Shown piece by piece: positions 40,101-47,378 of a stretch of DNA of 64,000 nucleotides. The stretch comes from Scrofimicrobium sp. R131. GTDB lineage: Bacteria; Actinomycetota; Actinomycetes; Actinomycetales; Actinomycetaceae. A model generated the notes under the pieces. It was not told the DNA's origin. It made no database searches and saw only the letters and a list, made by a program, of their open reading frames with translations. The stretch is from the NCBI RefSeq assembly GCF_040256745.1, contig NZ_CP138335.1, positions 310,001-374,000 on the forward strand. The letters are read 5' to 3'. The translations under genes and the position numbers were made by a program. Position 1 is the stretch's first letter, and each line of letters begins with the position of its first letter.

Positions 40101-41324
40101 ACCGATACGACGCTGCGCGGCTTTGTCCGGGCCGGACGGACCGAACCGTTCGTGGTGATCGGACCGGAAGCCGCCCACGGACTGCGCCGCGACCGGGTAA
40201 TTGTCGCGGTGGGCTACGCCAAGACGCCGCACGGCCGCGTGATCCACGACTTTGGGCCGTACTCTCAGCCCGGGGGCGAACACCTGCTGGCCCAGGTGCT
40301 GCGCACCGCTCGGGGGGACCTGGACCTGATCGCGGCCTTCGATCCGGCAGAGGTTGACACCGAGCGACTGCGCCAACCCGGCGCCCACATGCTGGTGGAT
40401 CTGCTGAAGCTCGGGAGCACCGTCCAGGCGGAAAGCGAGACCCCGTGGCCGACGTTGGAGGTAGCCCCGGACCACCTGCTGGTGGATCTGGCCGAGCGCC
40501 TGTACGGCCTGGGCCTGAACGTGGTTCCGAACCTGGGGGTCCCCGGTGGGTTGCGGATCCCGCTGGGCATTGGGCACCCGGAGGTGCCGGGTGAACTGCT
40601 GGTGGCGGTGCTGACCGATGACGATGACTACATCTCTGAGCCCTCCCTGCGGGTGCGGGATCGGCTGATCCCGGAGCTGCTGGAAGAGCAGGGGTGGAAG
40701 GTCCGGATTGAGCTGTCGATGGCCGTTTTCATCGACCCGAACAAGGAGGCCGAGGCGATCGTCCAGCTGGTCCTGGACGCCGTCGACGAGTTCTACGACC
40801 GGCACCCTGAACTTCGCCCCGAACCGACCCTGATCGAGGTGGAGGCCGGTCCGGCCACCGCCGCCGAACTGGATCTGCTGGATGAGGAACCAAACCCGAT
40901 GGGGGAGGACCAGTCAGCCACCGAGGACGAAGAGGCCACCGAAGCGGAGCAGGAGGAAGCCCCCACCCAGGAGGAGAGCCTGTTCGAGTTGGAGGACACG
41001 GCTGCTCACCTGCGCGAAATCAAAGCCCGCGAGGGTCGGCCTTCGATCGCCCCGGGTCTGCCGTTGGCAGCCTACGGGGATGATCAACTAGACGAGGTGG
41101 CCCAGTGGATCATCCAGGGCGCCCCCGAGCTGGGCGGCGACGAACTGGTGGAGGAATTGCGAAAGACCCTGGGTCTGCATCGCCGGGGGGCCCAGTCGGA
41201 CGCGGTTCTGCGCAATGTGGTCCGCCGGAACCGGGCCGCGTTGGACCTGCCGGAGGAAACGCCGTTCCAGGGCCAAGATGAGCCCGAACTCGAAGTTGAA
41301 CTGGAGGAGCCCACCGTTGAGTGA
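37140..41324 (+). CDS. Very large degenerate helicase-like protein with nuclease-like C-terminus
   Basis: 1,394 residues from a GTG (VSPSIFSRLSQSG). The layout follows DUF4011/DNA2-NAM7-type superfamily 1 helicases, but the catalytic motifs have decayed. The Walker A position reads VEAPAGEDYSHTVAAI (no GKT). The Walker B zone reads VVLLAGLDEVSLPALIPVLARGRQVIAVG (no DE-A). The motif V/VI zone GLRRDRVIVAVGYAKTPHGRVIHDFGP keeps its frame but has lost Arg-finger residues. About residues 1120-1215 resemble the restriction-endonuclease-like tail of these helicases, with acidic residues altered (VLTDDDDYISEPSLRVRDRL). An acidic linker and a conserved helical end follow. It is probably non-catalytic; role unknown. 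The frame is open throughout, so it is maintained. Confidence 0.72.
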   Translation: MSPSIFSRLSQSGAEQDSAPPVEQTPADQPRPFRAVVDDWRTQLADTMRQELASNPLTRLDLGHPHPGGLAQLYAEHPTKLSNLFRDSDQQRVSEAAALDVLRQAQRMIDDHGSVTLYLSIGTARWLEDDARRTTPILLRPIDMTMGEDSEIYLALRPGIEISNRLLMVLSRYGQPIETADLLNLVRTRHGFSPEAALQLVREAGGAVPGFELEDTLSVGVFSHPTSALLRELGAPQWLSLSAPVRALAGDAQARGELDFEPAPPNPGDRDPWAERGLGEQPPQLADVIEAATGPNSVLVEAPAGEDYSHTVAAIAAEHAAQGRSVLVVAAQGAAQQAVADALTREGVAGVANLIGGTARSAETVQQHLQSAFLDASDDFDKDAIDEMRTRLRRRREELSSYTESLHQEFPEWGVSAFDALQVLTDLTSIPGGPTTRVRLSRASLEALAADQGQAARELLQQASSLGMFSGDVLRNWWTGVELLDDPSVEQALHAVRELSERVLPQTERDMQAVSAKTGLRLAANVRDWEAELDLLRGVRQSLDVFVPRVFERSAADMVLATASKEWRRDRGINLRGSQRRRLVKQAKDLLVPGAHVPDLHRELVSVQERRDQWRKLAAPETWPTVPADITAVLATFELLMQSLHLLNRYLEPVYGNLYELSMEELGGLMDALAADPAGARELPERVRIASRLEAMGLGELMADLQERRVDGEALSLEVDLAWWATALSMMLSQDPRLGGFDPSQLQDALGELRDLEGQQAASLGPQARSRIMRLRQQALAEIGSNYEQTQRELAVPMAAAAYYARQPISWRLMPIVITAPALVPLVVPWGRHVDVVLLAGLDEVSLPALIPVLARGRQVIAVGPGGPQQENFAELARALPKVTMTPQPQRVNDAIVGLLSRYDVGSAGISIPSRRTQGRLDLQLVDGTGMPAPGLHAIESSAAEVEAVVQRVREHAHHQADVSLAVVALNDRHAERIEAALRTAVATDTTLRGFVRAGRTEPFVVIGPEAAHGLRRDRVIVAVGYAKTPHGRVIHDFGPYSQPGGEHLLAQVLRTARGDLDLIAAFDPAEVDTERLRQPGAHMLVDLLKLGSTVQAESETPWPTLEVAPDHLLVDLAERLYGLGLNVVPNLGVPGGLRIPLGIGHPEVPGELLVAVLTDDDDYISEPSLRVRDRLIPELLEEQGWKVRIELSMAVFIDPNKEAEAIVQLVLDAVDEFYDRHPELRPEPTLIEVEAGPATAAELDLLDEEPNPMGEDQSATEDEEATEAEQEEAPTQEESLFELEDTAAHLREIKAREGRPSIAPGLPLAAYGDDQLDEVAQWIIQGAPELGGDELVEELRKTLGLHRRGAQSDAVLRNVVRRNRAALDLPEETPFQGQDEPELEVELEEPTVE

Positions 41325-41526
41325 GGCTTCCTCCCCTCGGCGGCGCCGGCGCGTAGTACAGATCAACCCTATTGATCAGGCGCGACTGGAACGCGGCCTG
41401 GCCCCCACCTGGCTGGAACCAGCCCAGCTGAGCGACGACGAACCCGTCCCCGAGCAGCAGGGGGAGACCGCCAACGACCGGCGCCTGCAGGAGGATCGGC
41501 CCCCGCACTGGAGCCCGCGTCCCTAG
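41317..41526 (+). CDS. Small conserved-looking basic protein, coupled to the large helicase-like gene
   Basis: 69 residues from a TTG at 41317 that overlaps the helicase-like stop by 8 bases, with GGAGGA nine bases upstream. N-terminal Arg cluster (SPRRRRRVVQINPIDQARLERGL) and C-terminal NDRRLQEDRPPHW. No domain recognised. The ribosome site, overlap and composition support a real gene. It may be a nucleic-acid-binding companion of the upstream protein. Its end overlaps the convergent SAF gene by 4 bases. Confidence 0.6.
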   Translation: MSEASSPRRRRRVVQINPIDQARLERGLAPTWLEPAQLSDDEPVPEQQGETANDRRLQEDRPPHWSPRP

Positions 41527-42128
41527 CCCGGCCGGAGCGTCAGACTGAGCGTGCCGTTTTGGGCGGCCCAGAGGACGTCGGCGGTGGCCGAAGCCGGGAC
41601 CGCCAAACTGAGTAGCACCCCCTCTGCTTCGGTCCAGCCCGGGGGCTCCGCCTGCTGCAAGACCCGGGCCTCGGCGGCCATCAGGGTGGGCGGGCAGGCC
41701 AACTCGACGCAGTCCGCCGCCTGACCCCAGACATCAACCACATCCCCGGGTGTGAAGCTGCCGCTCCTTGCGGTCACCTCAACCAGAGTCTCATCCGCGG
41801 CCAGCAGCCGGGCACGTTCAGAGCCCCGCACGTCCACCTGGGTCAGCACCGTCCGGGCCGGCAGGAACCGCGCCGCCACAAAGCCGGGCGGTCCCTCCTG
41901 CGCGGGAAGGGCCAGGTCGGGAAGAGCTGCGGCGGGGACGGTAACCAACTGCAGGTCCTTCCCGGTGACCTGCCCACCCAACTCAATGTCGCGAGTCGTG
42001 ACCCAAACCGGGGACCCGTCCCCCGGGGCGCGCAGCGCCAGCACCCCGAGCCCCAGCACGGTCAGGGTTACGCCCGCCAGAGCCAGGGTCCGCAGGACCT
42101 TCGAAGTGCCACGCCACCAGGTGTTCAT
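41523..42128 (-). CDS. SAF-domain membrane protein (CpaB/FlgA-like)
   Basis: 201 residues. One N-terminal membrane segment (about 13-30), then a SAF-type domain (VWVTTRDIELGGQVTGKDLQLVTVP, FLPARTVLTQVDVRG) and a C-terminal beta-rich region. SAF proteins named CpaB/RcpC or FlgA assist pilus or flagellar assembly, but actinomycete copies next to folate and SepX genes have no proven role. No pilus genes are nearby. Confidence 0.75.
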   Translation of the reverse strand: MNTWWRGTSKVLRTLALAGVTLTVLGLGVLALRAPGDGSPVWVTTRDIELGGQVTGKDLQLVTVPAAALPDLALPAQEGPPGFVAARFLPARTVLTQVDVRGSERARLLAADETLVEVTARSGSFTPGDVVDVWGQAADCVELACPPTLMAAEARVLQQAEPPGWTEAEGVLLSLAVPASATADVLWAAQNGTLSLTLRPG

Positions 42129-42215
42129 CCAGTCAGGGTGCCACCGTAGCGGGGGCGCGGCCAGGGGCCCGATTGCCGCCAGTGGAAAACCGGGGTCCGC
42201 GCTGGCTGTGGAGCA

Positions 42216-42815
42216 CTACTGGAGGGGGAAGGCCCCGTTCTCGGTGACCGCAAACGACAGCGGCACGTCGTGGTCCTCCCGGGGCAGCGCCGCCCCCGCC
42301 AGAAAGTCCGCTTGGTAGACCATGGCCGCGGTCAACACCCCCGGCGGCAGGTCCGCCAGCACCCGGTCATACCAGCCGCCCCCCTGGCCAAGACGAGTCC
42401 CCGCCTCGTCCACCGCCAGGGCCGGCACCAGCACCAGGCTGACCTCCGCTAGTGAACCCGGCCGATCCGCGCTCGGCTGGCCCGGGGCCCAGGTGCGTGG
42501 CTGCTCCCACAGTTCCCCGGGGCTCCACCAGGCCCACTGACCCGGCGCCAGCGGCGCCCCCGCCAGCTCCGACTCGTCCACCGAGAACAGGCGCGGCAGC
42601 AGGACCCGGTCCCGCTCGCCCCAAAACACGCGCACGTCCGGCTCGGTCCCAACCGGGACGTAGGCGGCCACCCCGCCCTGGCCGGCGGCCACCCAAACCG
42701 CCTCTAACCCCGCCCAGAAAGCACTGCCCGCTGGCAGCAGGCCGGCCTGGTGGGCGGCCAGTCGCCGGGCCCGCACGCACCGGCGCCAATTCGATTTCGC
42801 TGTTGCTACGCTCAC
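42216..42815 (-). CDS. 5-formyltetrahydrofolate cyclo-ligase
   Basis: 199 residues; GTG start. The family signature is present late in the protein: VPALAVDEAGTRLGQGGGWYDRVL, and near the end DHDVPLSFAVTENG. It converts 5-formyl-THF to 5,10-methenyl-THF with ATP. The expected N-terminal basic helix is present (KSNWRRCVRARRLAA). It is divergent from the moeA-type gene. The same neighbourhood, cyclo-ligase then moeA, acetyltransferase and SepX/GlpR, is typical of actinomycetes. Confidence 0.9.
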   Translation of the reverse strand: MSVATAKSNWRRCVRARRLAAHQAGLLPAGSAFWAGLEAVWVAAGQGGVAAYVPVGTEPDVRVFWGERDRVLLPRLFSVDESELAGAPLAPGQWAWWSPGELWEQPRTWAPGQPSADRPGSLAEVSLVLVPALAVDEAGTRLGQGGGWYDRVLADLPPGVLTAAMVYQADFLAGAALPREDHDVPLSFAVTENGAFPLQ

Positions 42816-42892
42816 AGAACCATCGTAGGTGAAGCCGGCGAACTCGGAGCGTGAGCTAACCGAAACGGCGCTTTGTCTGCGAGACTTAGAGC

Positions 42893-44104
42893 ATGCGTTC
42901 TGTTGCTGAGTTCTATCAGGATTGTCTGGGTTCGGCCCGCCAACAACCCCCCTTGGATGTTCAACTTTCCGATGCGGTCGGGTGCGTGCTGGCGGAGGAA
43001 GTCCAGGCCCCCTTTGACCTGCCCGTGGCCAACGTGGCCGCCGGAGACGGGTACGCCGTGCGGACCGCGGACCTGGCCGGGGCCAACCCGGACCATCCCG
43101 TCACCCTGCAGGTGACCACCGAGGTGCGGGCGGGGGATGTGAGCCCGACCGTGCTGGTGGCCCGCTCCGCCGTGCGGATTGCCTCCGGCGCGCCCGTGCC
43201 CGAAGGGGCCGACGCGGTGGTGGCGCTCGAGTTCACCGACCACGGGGTGGCCAGCGTCCAGGTACGGACCCAGCCGGCAGTGGGCGAAAACATCCGCTTC
43301 CAGGGGGAAGATGTGGAGCGCGGCGACATTGTCCTGCGGCCCGGCACTCGCGTCGGGGCCCGGCAGGTGGCGCTGCTGGCCGGGGTGGGCCGCTCGCGCG
43401 TGGTGGTGCACCCGCGTCCCCGCGTGGTCGTCCTCTCGATTGGGGACGAGCTGGTGGAGCCCGGCTCGAAGGCCCGGCCCGGCACCGTGTTTGACGCCAA
43501 CGGTCACGCCCTCACCACCGCTATCTCCGATGCCGGGGCGGAAGTGTTTCGGGTGCCGGCCGTGCCCGACAACCGCTCGATCCTGAAAAACACGATTGAG
43601 GACCAGCTGGTTCGGGCCGACCTGATCATCACCACCGGTGGGATTTCCTACGGTTCGGGCGACACCGTCCGGGAGGTGCTGGGCACGCTGGGGACCGTCC
43701 GGTTCGACAACGTGGCCGCTTGGCCCGGGCACATCCTGGGGGTCGGCACGGTGGGTGACGGCACCCCGATCTTCTGTCTGCCCGGCGACCCCGTCTCCGC
43801 TCAGGTCTGCTTCGAAGTGTACGTTCGACCGGCACTGCGCCAAATGCAGGGGTGGGCCAAGCTGACCCGCCCGAGCGTGCAGGCCCGGGTCGACCGCGGC
43901 TGGTATTCGCCCCGCGGACGGCGCGAGTTTGTGCGCGTGCGCCTGGTGGGGGATCCACGCCAGGGCTACCAGGCCCGCGTGATGGGCAAACCCGCCTCCC
44001 TGTGGCTCTCCGCCCTGGCCGCCTCGAACGCGTTGGCGATCGTCCCCGAAAACGTGACCAACGTGCGGGCGGGCGACGCCCTCCAGTGCCTGGTGTTGGA
44101 CTAG
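42893..44104 (+). CDS. MoeA-family protein, probable Glp (gephyrin-like divisome protein)
   Basis: 403 residues. Domains follow MoeA: N-terminal region with NVAAGDGYAVRTAD (Asp of the MDGYA motif kept, Met replaced), GAPVPEGADAVV, the MPT-binding core VLSIGDELVEPG and TTGGISYGSGDTV, LPGDPVSAQVCFE, and a C-terminal beta barrel. It could insert Mo into molybdopterin. However, no other molybdenum-cofactor gene is present, and the gene is followed by a RimJ-type acetyltransferase and a SepX/GlpR-like membrane protein. In corynebacteria that order marks Glp, a MoeA relative that binds FtsZ and the receptor GlpR. The Glp role is inferred from context. Confidence 0.85.
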   Translation: MRSVAEFYQDCLGSARQQPPLDVQLSDAVGCVLAEEVQAPFDLPVANVAAGDGYAVRTADLAGANPDHPVTLQVTTEVRAGDVSPTVLVARSAVRIASGAPVPEGADAVVALEFTDHGVASVQVRTQPAVGENIRFQGEDVERGDIVLRPGTRVGARQVALLAGVGRSRVVVHPRPRVVVLSIGDELVEPGSKARPGTVFDANGHALTTAISDAGAEVFRVPAVPDNRSILKNTIEDQLVRADLIITTGGISYGSGDTVREVLGTLGTVRFDNVAAWPGHILGVGTVGDGTPIFCLPGDPVSAQVCFEVYVRPALRQMQGWAKLTRPSVQARVDRGWYSPRGRREFVRVRLVGDPRQGYQARVMGKPASLWLSALAASNALAIVPENVTNVRAGDALQCLVLD

Positions 44105-44814
44105 TGGACGGCGTGCCCGTGAGTCCGTCCTGGTGGGAACGCCTGCGGGCTCCCAGCGTGTGGGGGAGAAGCGTCGAGGAACTCACCCTCGACTTTCCCG
44201 CCCCCGGGGCGAACGGTCTGCTGCGGCCAGATACCTTTATCCGCCACCTGCGGATCCGGCCCGCCTGGGGTTCGGATCACCAGAAGTTGGAGGCGGTCCG
44301 CCGTCAAAACCGGCTTTGGCTGAGCCCGTGGGAGGCGACATTGCCCCCGGGCTCCAACGAGTTGCTGCCCACCGCAGGGGAGTACCGCCGGCGCGTCGAA
44401 CGCCAAATGCACGACGGGGAATCGCTGGTGATGGTGATCGAGGCGGACGGTGAGGTGGCCGGGCTGGTGTCCATTTCCGGGGTTCAGCGCGGAGCCATGA
44501 GCCAGGGCAACCTGGGCTACTGGATTGGGCAGCAGTGGGCCCGGCAGGGGGTGACCTCGCTGGCGGTGGCCGCCGTGGTCGACCTGGTGATCGGCGAGTT
44601 GGGGCTCCACCGACTCGAAATCAACGTTCGCCCCGAAAATGCGGCCTCGCTCGGGGTGGCCCGTCGGCTGGGTTTGCGCCACGAAGGGCTGCGGGTGCGC
44701 TACATGTGCATCGCCGGGGCTTGGGCCGACCACGAGGGGTTCGCGGTCGACGCCGAGATGCTGAGCGAAGGCGGCCTAGTCGAGCGCCGAATCGTCGGTC
44801 GGTACCAGCCCTGA
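44104..44814 (+). CDS. GNAT acetyltransferase, RimJ/RimL type
   Basis: 236 residues from the GTG at 44104, whose first base is the last base of the previous TAG; in-frame GTGs at 44113 and 44119 are alternatives. The GNAT core covers about 60-220: the acetyl-CoA loop region YWIGQQWARQGVTSLA, then LGLHRLEINVRPENAASLGVARRLGLRHEGLRV, which is diagnostic for RimJ-type N-alpha or ribosomal-protein acetyltransferases. It lies between the Glp-like and SepX/GlpR-like genes, a conserved position in actinomycetes. The substrate is unknown. Confidence 0.9.
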   Translation: MDGVPVSPSWWERLRAPSVWGRSVEELTLDFPAPGANGLLRPDTFIRHLRIRPAWGSDHQKLEAVRRQNRLWLSPWEATLPPGSNELLPTAGEYRRRVERQMHDGESLVMVIEADGEVAGLVSISGVQRGAMSQGNLGYWIGQQWARQGVTSLAVAAVVDLVIGELGLHRLEINVRPENAASLGVARRLGLRHEGLRVRYMCIAGAWADHEGFAVDAEMLSEGGLVERRIVGRYQP

Positions 44815-44882
44815 GCGGGTAAAGTTCCAACACCCCCGGGGCGTCGCAAGCCAATTGGCAGACCCTGACCTAAGTTGGAGTT

Positions 44883-45941
44883 GTGGTATTAGGTGGTCTG
44901 GCTCTAGCAACGGTGTTCCTCCTGGTGGGAGGCATAGTGGCACCGCGAATTGTGGGGCGCCGTCAAGCGTTGGTACTCTCGCGTGACGGCGACCGATTCT
45001 CGACTGAGCTGCGCCTGCTGGAGGAACCGCCGGCGCTGAACCCCACCACTCGCGGGCGGAGGCCCGCCCCCATGCCTTTACTGAAAAATGCGTCCAGCCC
45101 CTCGGAAAGTGGGACAGCCATGAGCTACGAATCGTCAGCCTCTCGGCCACACCGGCCCCGGTCCGCCACCACCCTGCGGATGACCACCGAGCAGACCCGG
45201 CAGTTGGCCGCCCTGAAAGCCCAGCGGGCCGCGCGCATCTCGCGTGAAGCCGCTGCCGCCCAGCGTCGCCTGGTGACGGTGGGGGTGGCTGCGGCACTGA
45301 TGCTGCTGACGGTGTTCCTGGGTGCCACCGGGGTGGCGAGCTGGTGGTGGACGGCCGGAACGGGTGCTCTGCTGGTTGGGAGCGTCGGCGGTTCGCGGCT
45401 GGCGGCCATCAACATTGAGCGGGCGCGTGAGCGGGAAGACCAGCAGTTCCAGGCTTTGCAGGAGCAGGTGGATGCCCGGGGTGGGACCCGGGTGGCGCCG
45501 GTTGCTTCGGAGACGGTGTCGGGTGCTTCGGCTGCGGTTGTTTCGGGGCAGGCTGGTTCGGAACAGGCCGTGGAGGCGGCTGAACCGGTTGTGGTTGAAG
45601 TTGAAATGGCTGAGGTTACCGAAGTGACTGAGGTTGTCGAAGTGGAGGAGGCGGCCCCGGTGGCTTCGGCGATTGAGCTGACCGAGTCGGTGGCGGCCGA
45701 GGTGGCCACCGGTTGGACGGTGCCGCAACTGCCGGTGCCCGTGGCTGTGCGAAAGGCCAAGACCGTTCGACGCCAAGTCCACATCGACACCGATTTGCGC
45801 GGGGTGCCGCAGGTGGAGAGCAAGGTCGGACGGCCAATGGCGGCCACCGCCAGCCCGGTGGTCAACCTGCGACCGATGGTCGAGGAAGACGACTTCAACC
45901 TGGACCTGGAAGCGGTGCTCGAAAAGCGCCGAGCGCAGTAG
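44883..45941 (+). CDS. SepX/GlpR-like membrane protein
   Basis: 352 residues; GTG start. An N-terminal membrane segment (about 2-25), a cytoplasmic loop, two further segments (about 127-150 and 153-172), then a long disordered Val/Glu-rich tail with a conserved C-terminal stretch, WTVPQLPVPVAVRK followed by VRRQVHIDTDL. This topology, the WxxPxLPxP motif and the position after the Glp-like and RimJ genes match SepX/GlpR, the membrane receptor of Glp at the division septum. The tail contains repeated EVTEV/EV units not expected to be structured. The 68-base gap upstream still allows co-transcription. Confidence 0.75.
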   Translation: MVLGGLALATVFLLVGGIVAPRIVGRRQALVLSRDGDRFSTELRLLEEPPALNPTTRGRRPAPMPLLKNASSPSESGTAMSYESSASRPHRPRSATTLRMTTEQTRQLAALKAQRAARISREAAAAQRRLVTVGVAAALMLLTVFLGATGVASWWWTAGTGALLVGSVGGSRLAAINIERAREREDQQFQALQEQVDARGGTRVAPVASETVSGASAAVVSGQAGSEQAVEAAEPVVVEVEMAEVTEVTEVVEVEEAAPVASAIELTESVAAEVATGWTVPQLPVPVAVRKAKTVRRQVHIDTDLRGVPQVESKVGRPMAATASPVVNLRPMVEEDDFNLDLEAVLEKRRAQ

Positions 45942-46094
45942 GTGGCGGCTGGTAGGTCCAGGCTGGCTGCTGGCGGCTGATGTTTGACGGTGGTGAGCAG
46001 GACCACCTCCCCCTGAGCGGGAGCCAAGTTGCAGGCCGAACCGGGGACCGTGATAAGCTATTCAGGTCTTTCCCGCTGAATGTGGGGAAACATC

Positions 46095-46170
46095 GGGGCT
46101 ATGGCGCAGTTGGTAGCGCGTCTCGTTCGCAATGAGAAGGTCGGGGGTTCGAATCCCCCTAGCTCCACCA
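46095..46170 (+). tRNA. tRNA-Ala (anticodon CGC)
   Basis: Acceptor GGGGCTA/TAGCTCC (one G-T pair), D-arm GCGC/GCGC, anticodon stem TCTCG/TGAGA with loop TTCGCAA (anticodon CGC), T-arm GGGGG/CCCCC with TTCGAAT. CCA is encoded. A possible promoter TTGCAG-N18-TAAGCT lies at 46029-46058. The 3' end marks the left edge of the genomic island. Confidence 0.95.
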
Positions 46171-46310
46171 CGATGCTTTTGCTCGAACCCTCGACGAAAG
46201 TCGTCAAGTCACTAGGCAGTACATCTAGGAAGAGCCCGCTGATTCCAGCGGGCTTTTTGTTTGCCCAGTGTTGTTAGGTGTGGCGGCGGGCTGTGCGGGT
46301 CCTAGAGAAC
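46162..46310 (+). repeat. Left direct repeat of the island (attL-like), starting in the tRNA-Ala 3' end
   Basis: It begins GCTCCACCACGAT in the tRNA acceptor arm and runs through the terminator to GTGCGGGTCCTAGAGAAC. It matches 60511-60661 in the same orientation with roughly 18 differences over about 150 positions. The longest identical core reads TTTTGCTCGAACCCTCGAC. The second copy lies 14.3 kb away. The size and the tRNA location are typical of an integrated island edge, although the divergence is greater than expected for a fresh att site. Confidence 0.85.
46233..46258 (+). terminator. Intrinsic terminator of tRNA-Ala
   Basis: AGCCCGCTG (46233-46241) / CAGCGGGCT (46246-46254), loop ATTC, followed by TTTTG. 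The same hairpin (CCGCTGG/CCAGCGG then TTTTTT) recurs in the right repeat at 60585-60608. Confidence 0.92.
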
Positions 46311-47378
46311 TGCCCCAGGATCCGAGCTGAATGACATTGGGTGGTGCTATGGAGTTTGCTCCGACGAGGTGTTGACCATTGTCGGTGATGGTGGCGCGCA
46401 TCCTTTTGAAGAGGCGAAGGTTGAGGATGCAGCGGGTTCGGAAGGATGCCTGCTGGAGGAAACCCCAACGAATGTGGTGGATCCGGACTGGATTCTTCAA
46501 GGGCCGTGCGGTCGGCACTGCCGTGAGGTCGCGTCGGACCTGCTCTTTGGTCTGTGTGCCAATAGGGTGCCTACCGGTGGCTTGGGTGTTGAAGCCCCAG
46601 ATAACCAGTGGTGTGCGCCTGTCGTCGACATTAGCGGTGTGGTTCTCGTGGTAGTTGTTGGCGGCTTGGGTGTTGAGGCGGCCAATCGGTAGGGGGCTGA
46701 TTGAAACGCAATTCTTGAGTTTCCTGCTTAATTTGCCTACCCCGAGGCAGAGGTCTGCGTACGCGCAGGAGGGGCACACGCAATTGAAGGCGCACGAGTA
46801 TGGCGAAGGTAGAACCCGAACCCACATGTACTGGACGCAAAAGGGCACATTGTTCATCTACGACTTGCCGAAGTCGCGGGATGAGTTGCCGGCGATCGAA
46901 CAGGGTAACCAGACGTAACCGCCAACATGGATCCGCGTCGCAACGGGAGGGGTATCTCAGTCTGACTGTGTCCAATGCATTGCAAATGGTACTTGCTGGT
47001 GCGAGAGGCTGGTGCCGGTGGGTGGTTGTCGGCCGTGATTTGGTCTGATTGTTGGGGTGATGCATCAACGGAGACTTTCAAGCTCTGTGACGGACAATTG
47101 CTTGGGTTGGGAAGTCATGAGAAAATGTAAAGCAAATCACCACTGTCTTGGCTGCGTGGCCCGATGCTGTCCCCGCAGGCTGGGTGACGGACACTCGAGT
47201 TGTCGGAGCCTAGCGGTAACGTAGGTGGCGGGATTGAATCGCTGGAACAGATGTGTTCCTTCGGCATGGAGGATCGGGACTAAGTGACGTATAGTTTGGC
47301 GCTTGTTTGTGGGCCTGGTGGTAGTTGTGCGTTTGAAGCCGCGCAGTGGTGGCTTTTCTCGGCGCAGAGGGGGAACTG
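46311..47378. other. 1.07-kb stretch at the left island edge without a supportable gene
   Basis: Open frames on both strands (for example minus 46225-46857, plus 46369-46692) have no recognisable domain, poor codon pattern and no ribosome site. A short direct repeat GGCTTGGGTGTTGAAG/GGCTTGGGTGTTGAGG occurs near 46577 and 46664. The GC content is lower and more uneven than in the chromosome to the left. It is probably decayed mobile DNA plus the leader of the helicase gene. Confidence 0.5.

Noticed and set aside
38469..40805. 778-codon minus-strand open frame inside the helicase-like gene
   Set aside because: Its composition (His/Gln/Arg/Pro-rich) and lack of any motif mark it as an antisense shadow of the plus-strand gene.
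46225..46857. 210-codon minus-strand open frame at the left island edge
   Set aside because: No domain or ribosome site, it overlaps the tRNA terminator and direct repeat, and its residue pattern is not protein-like.
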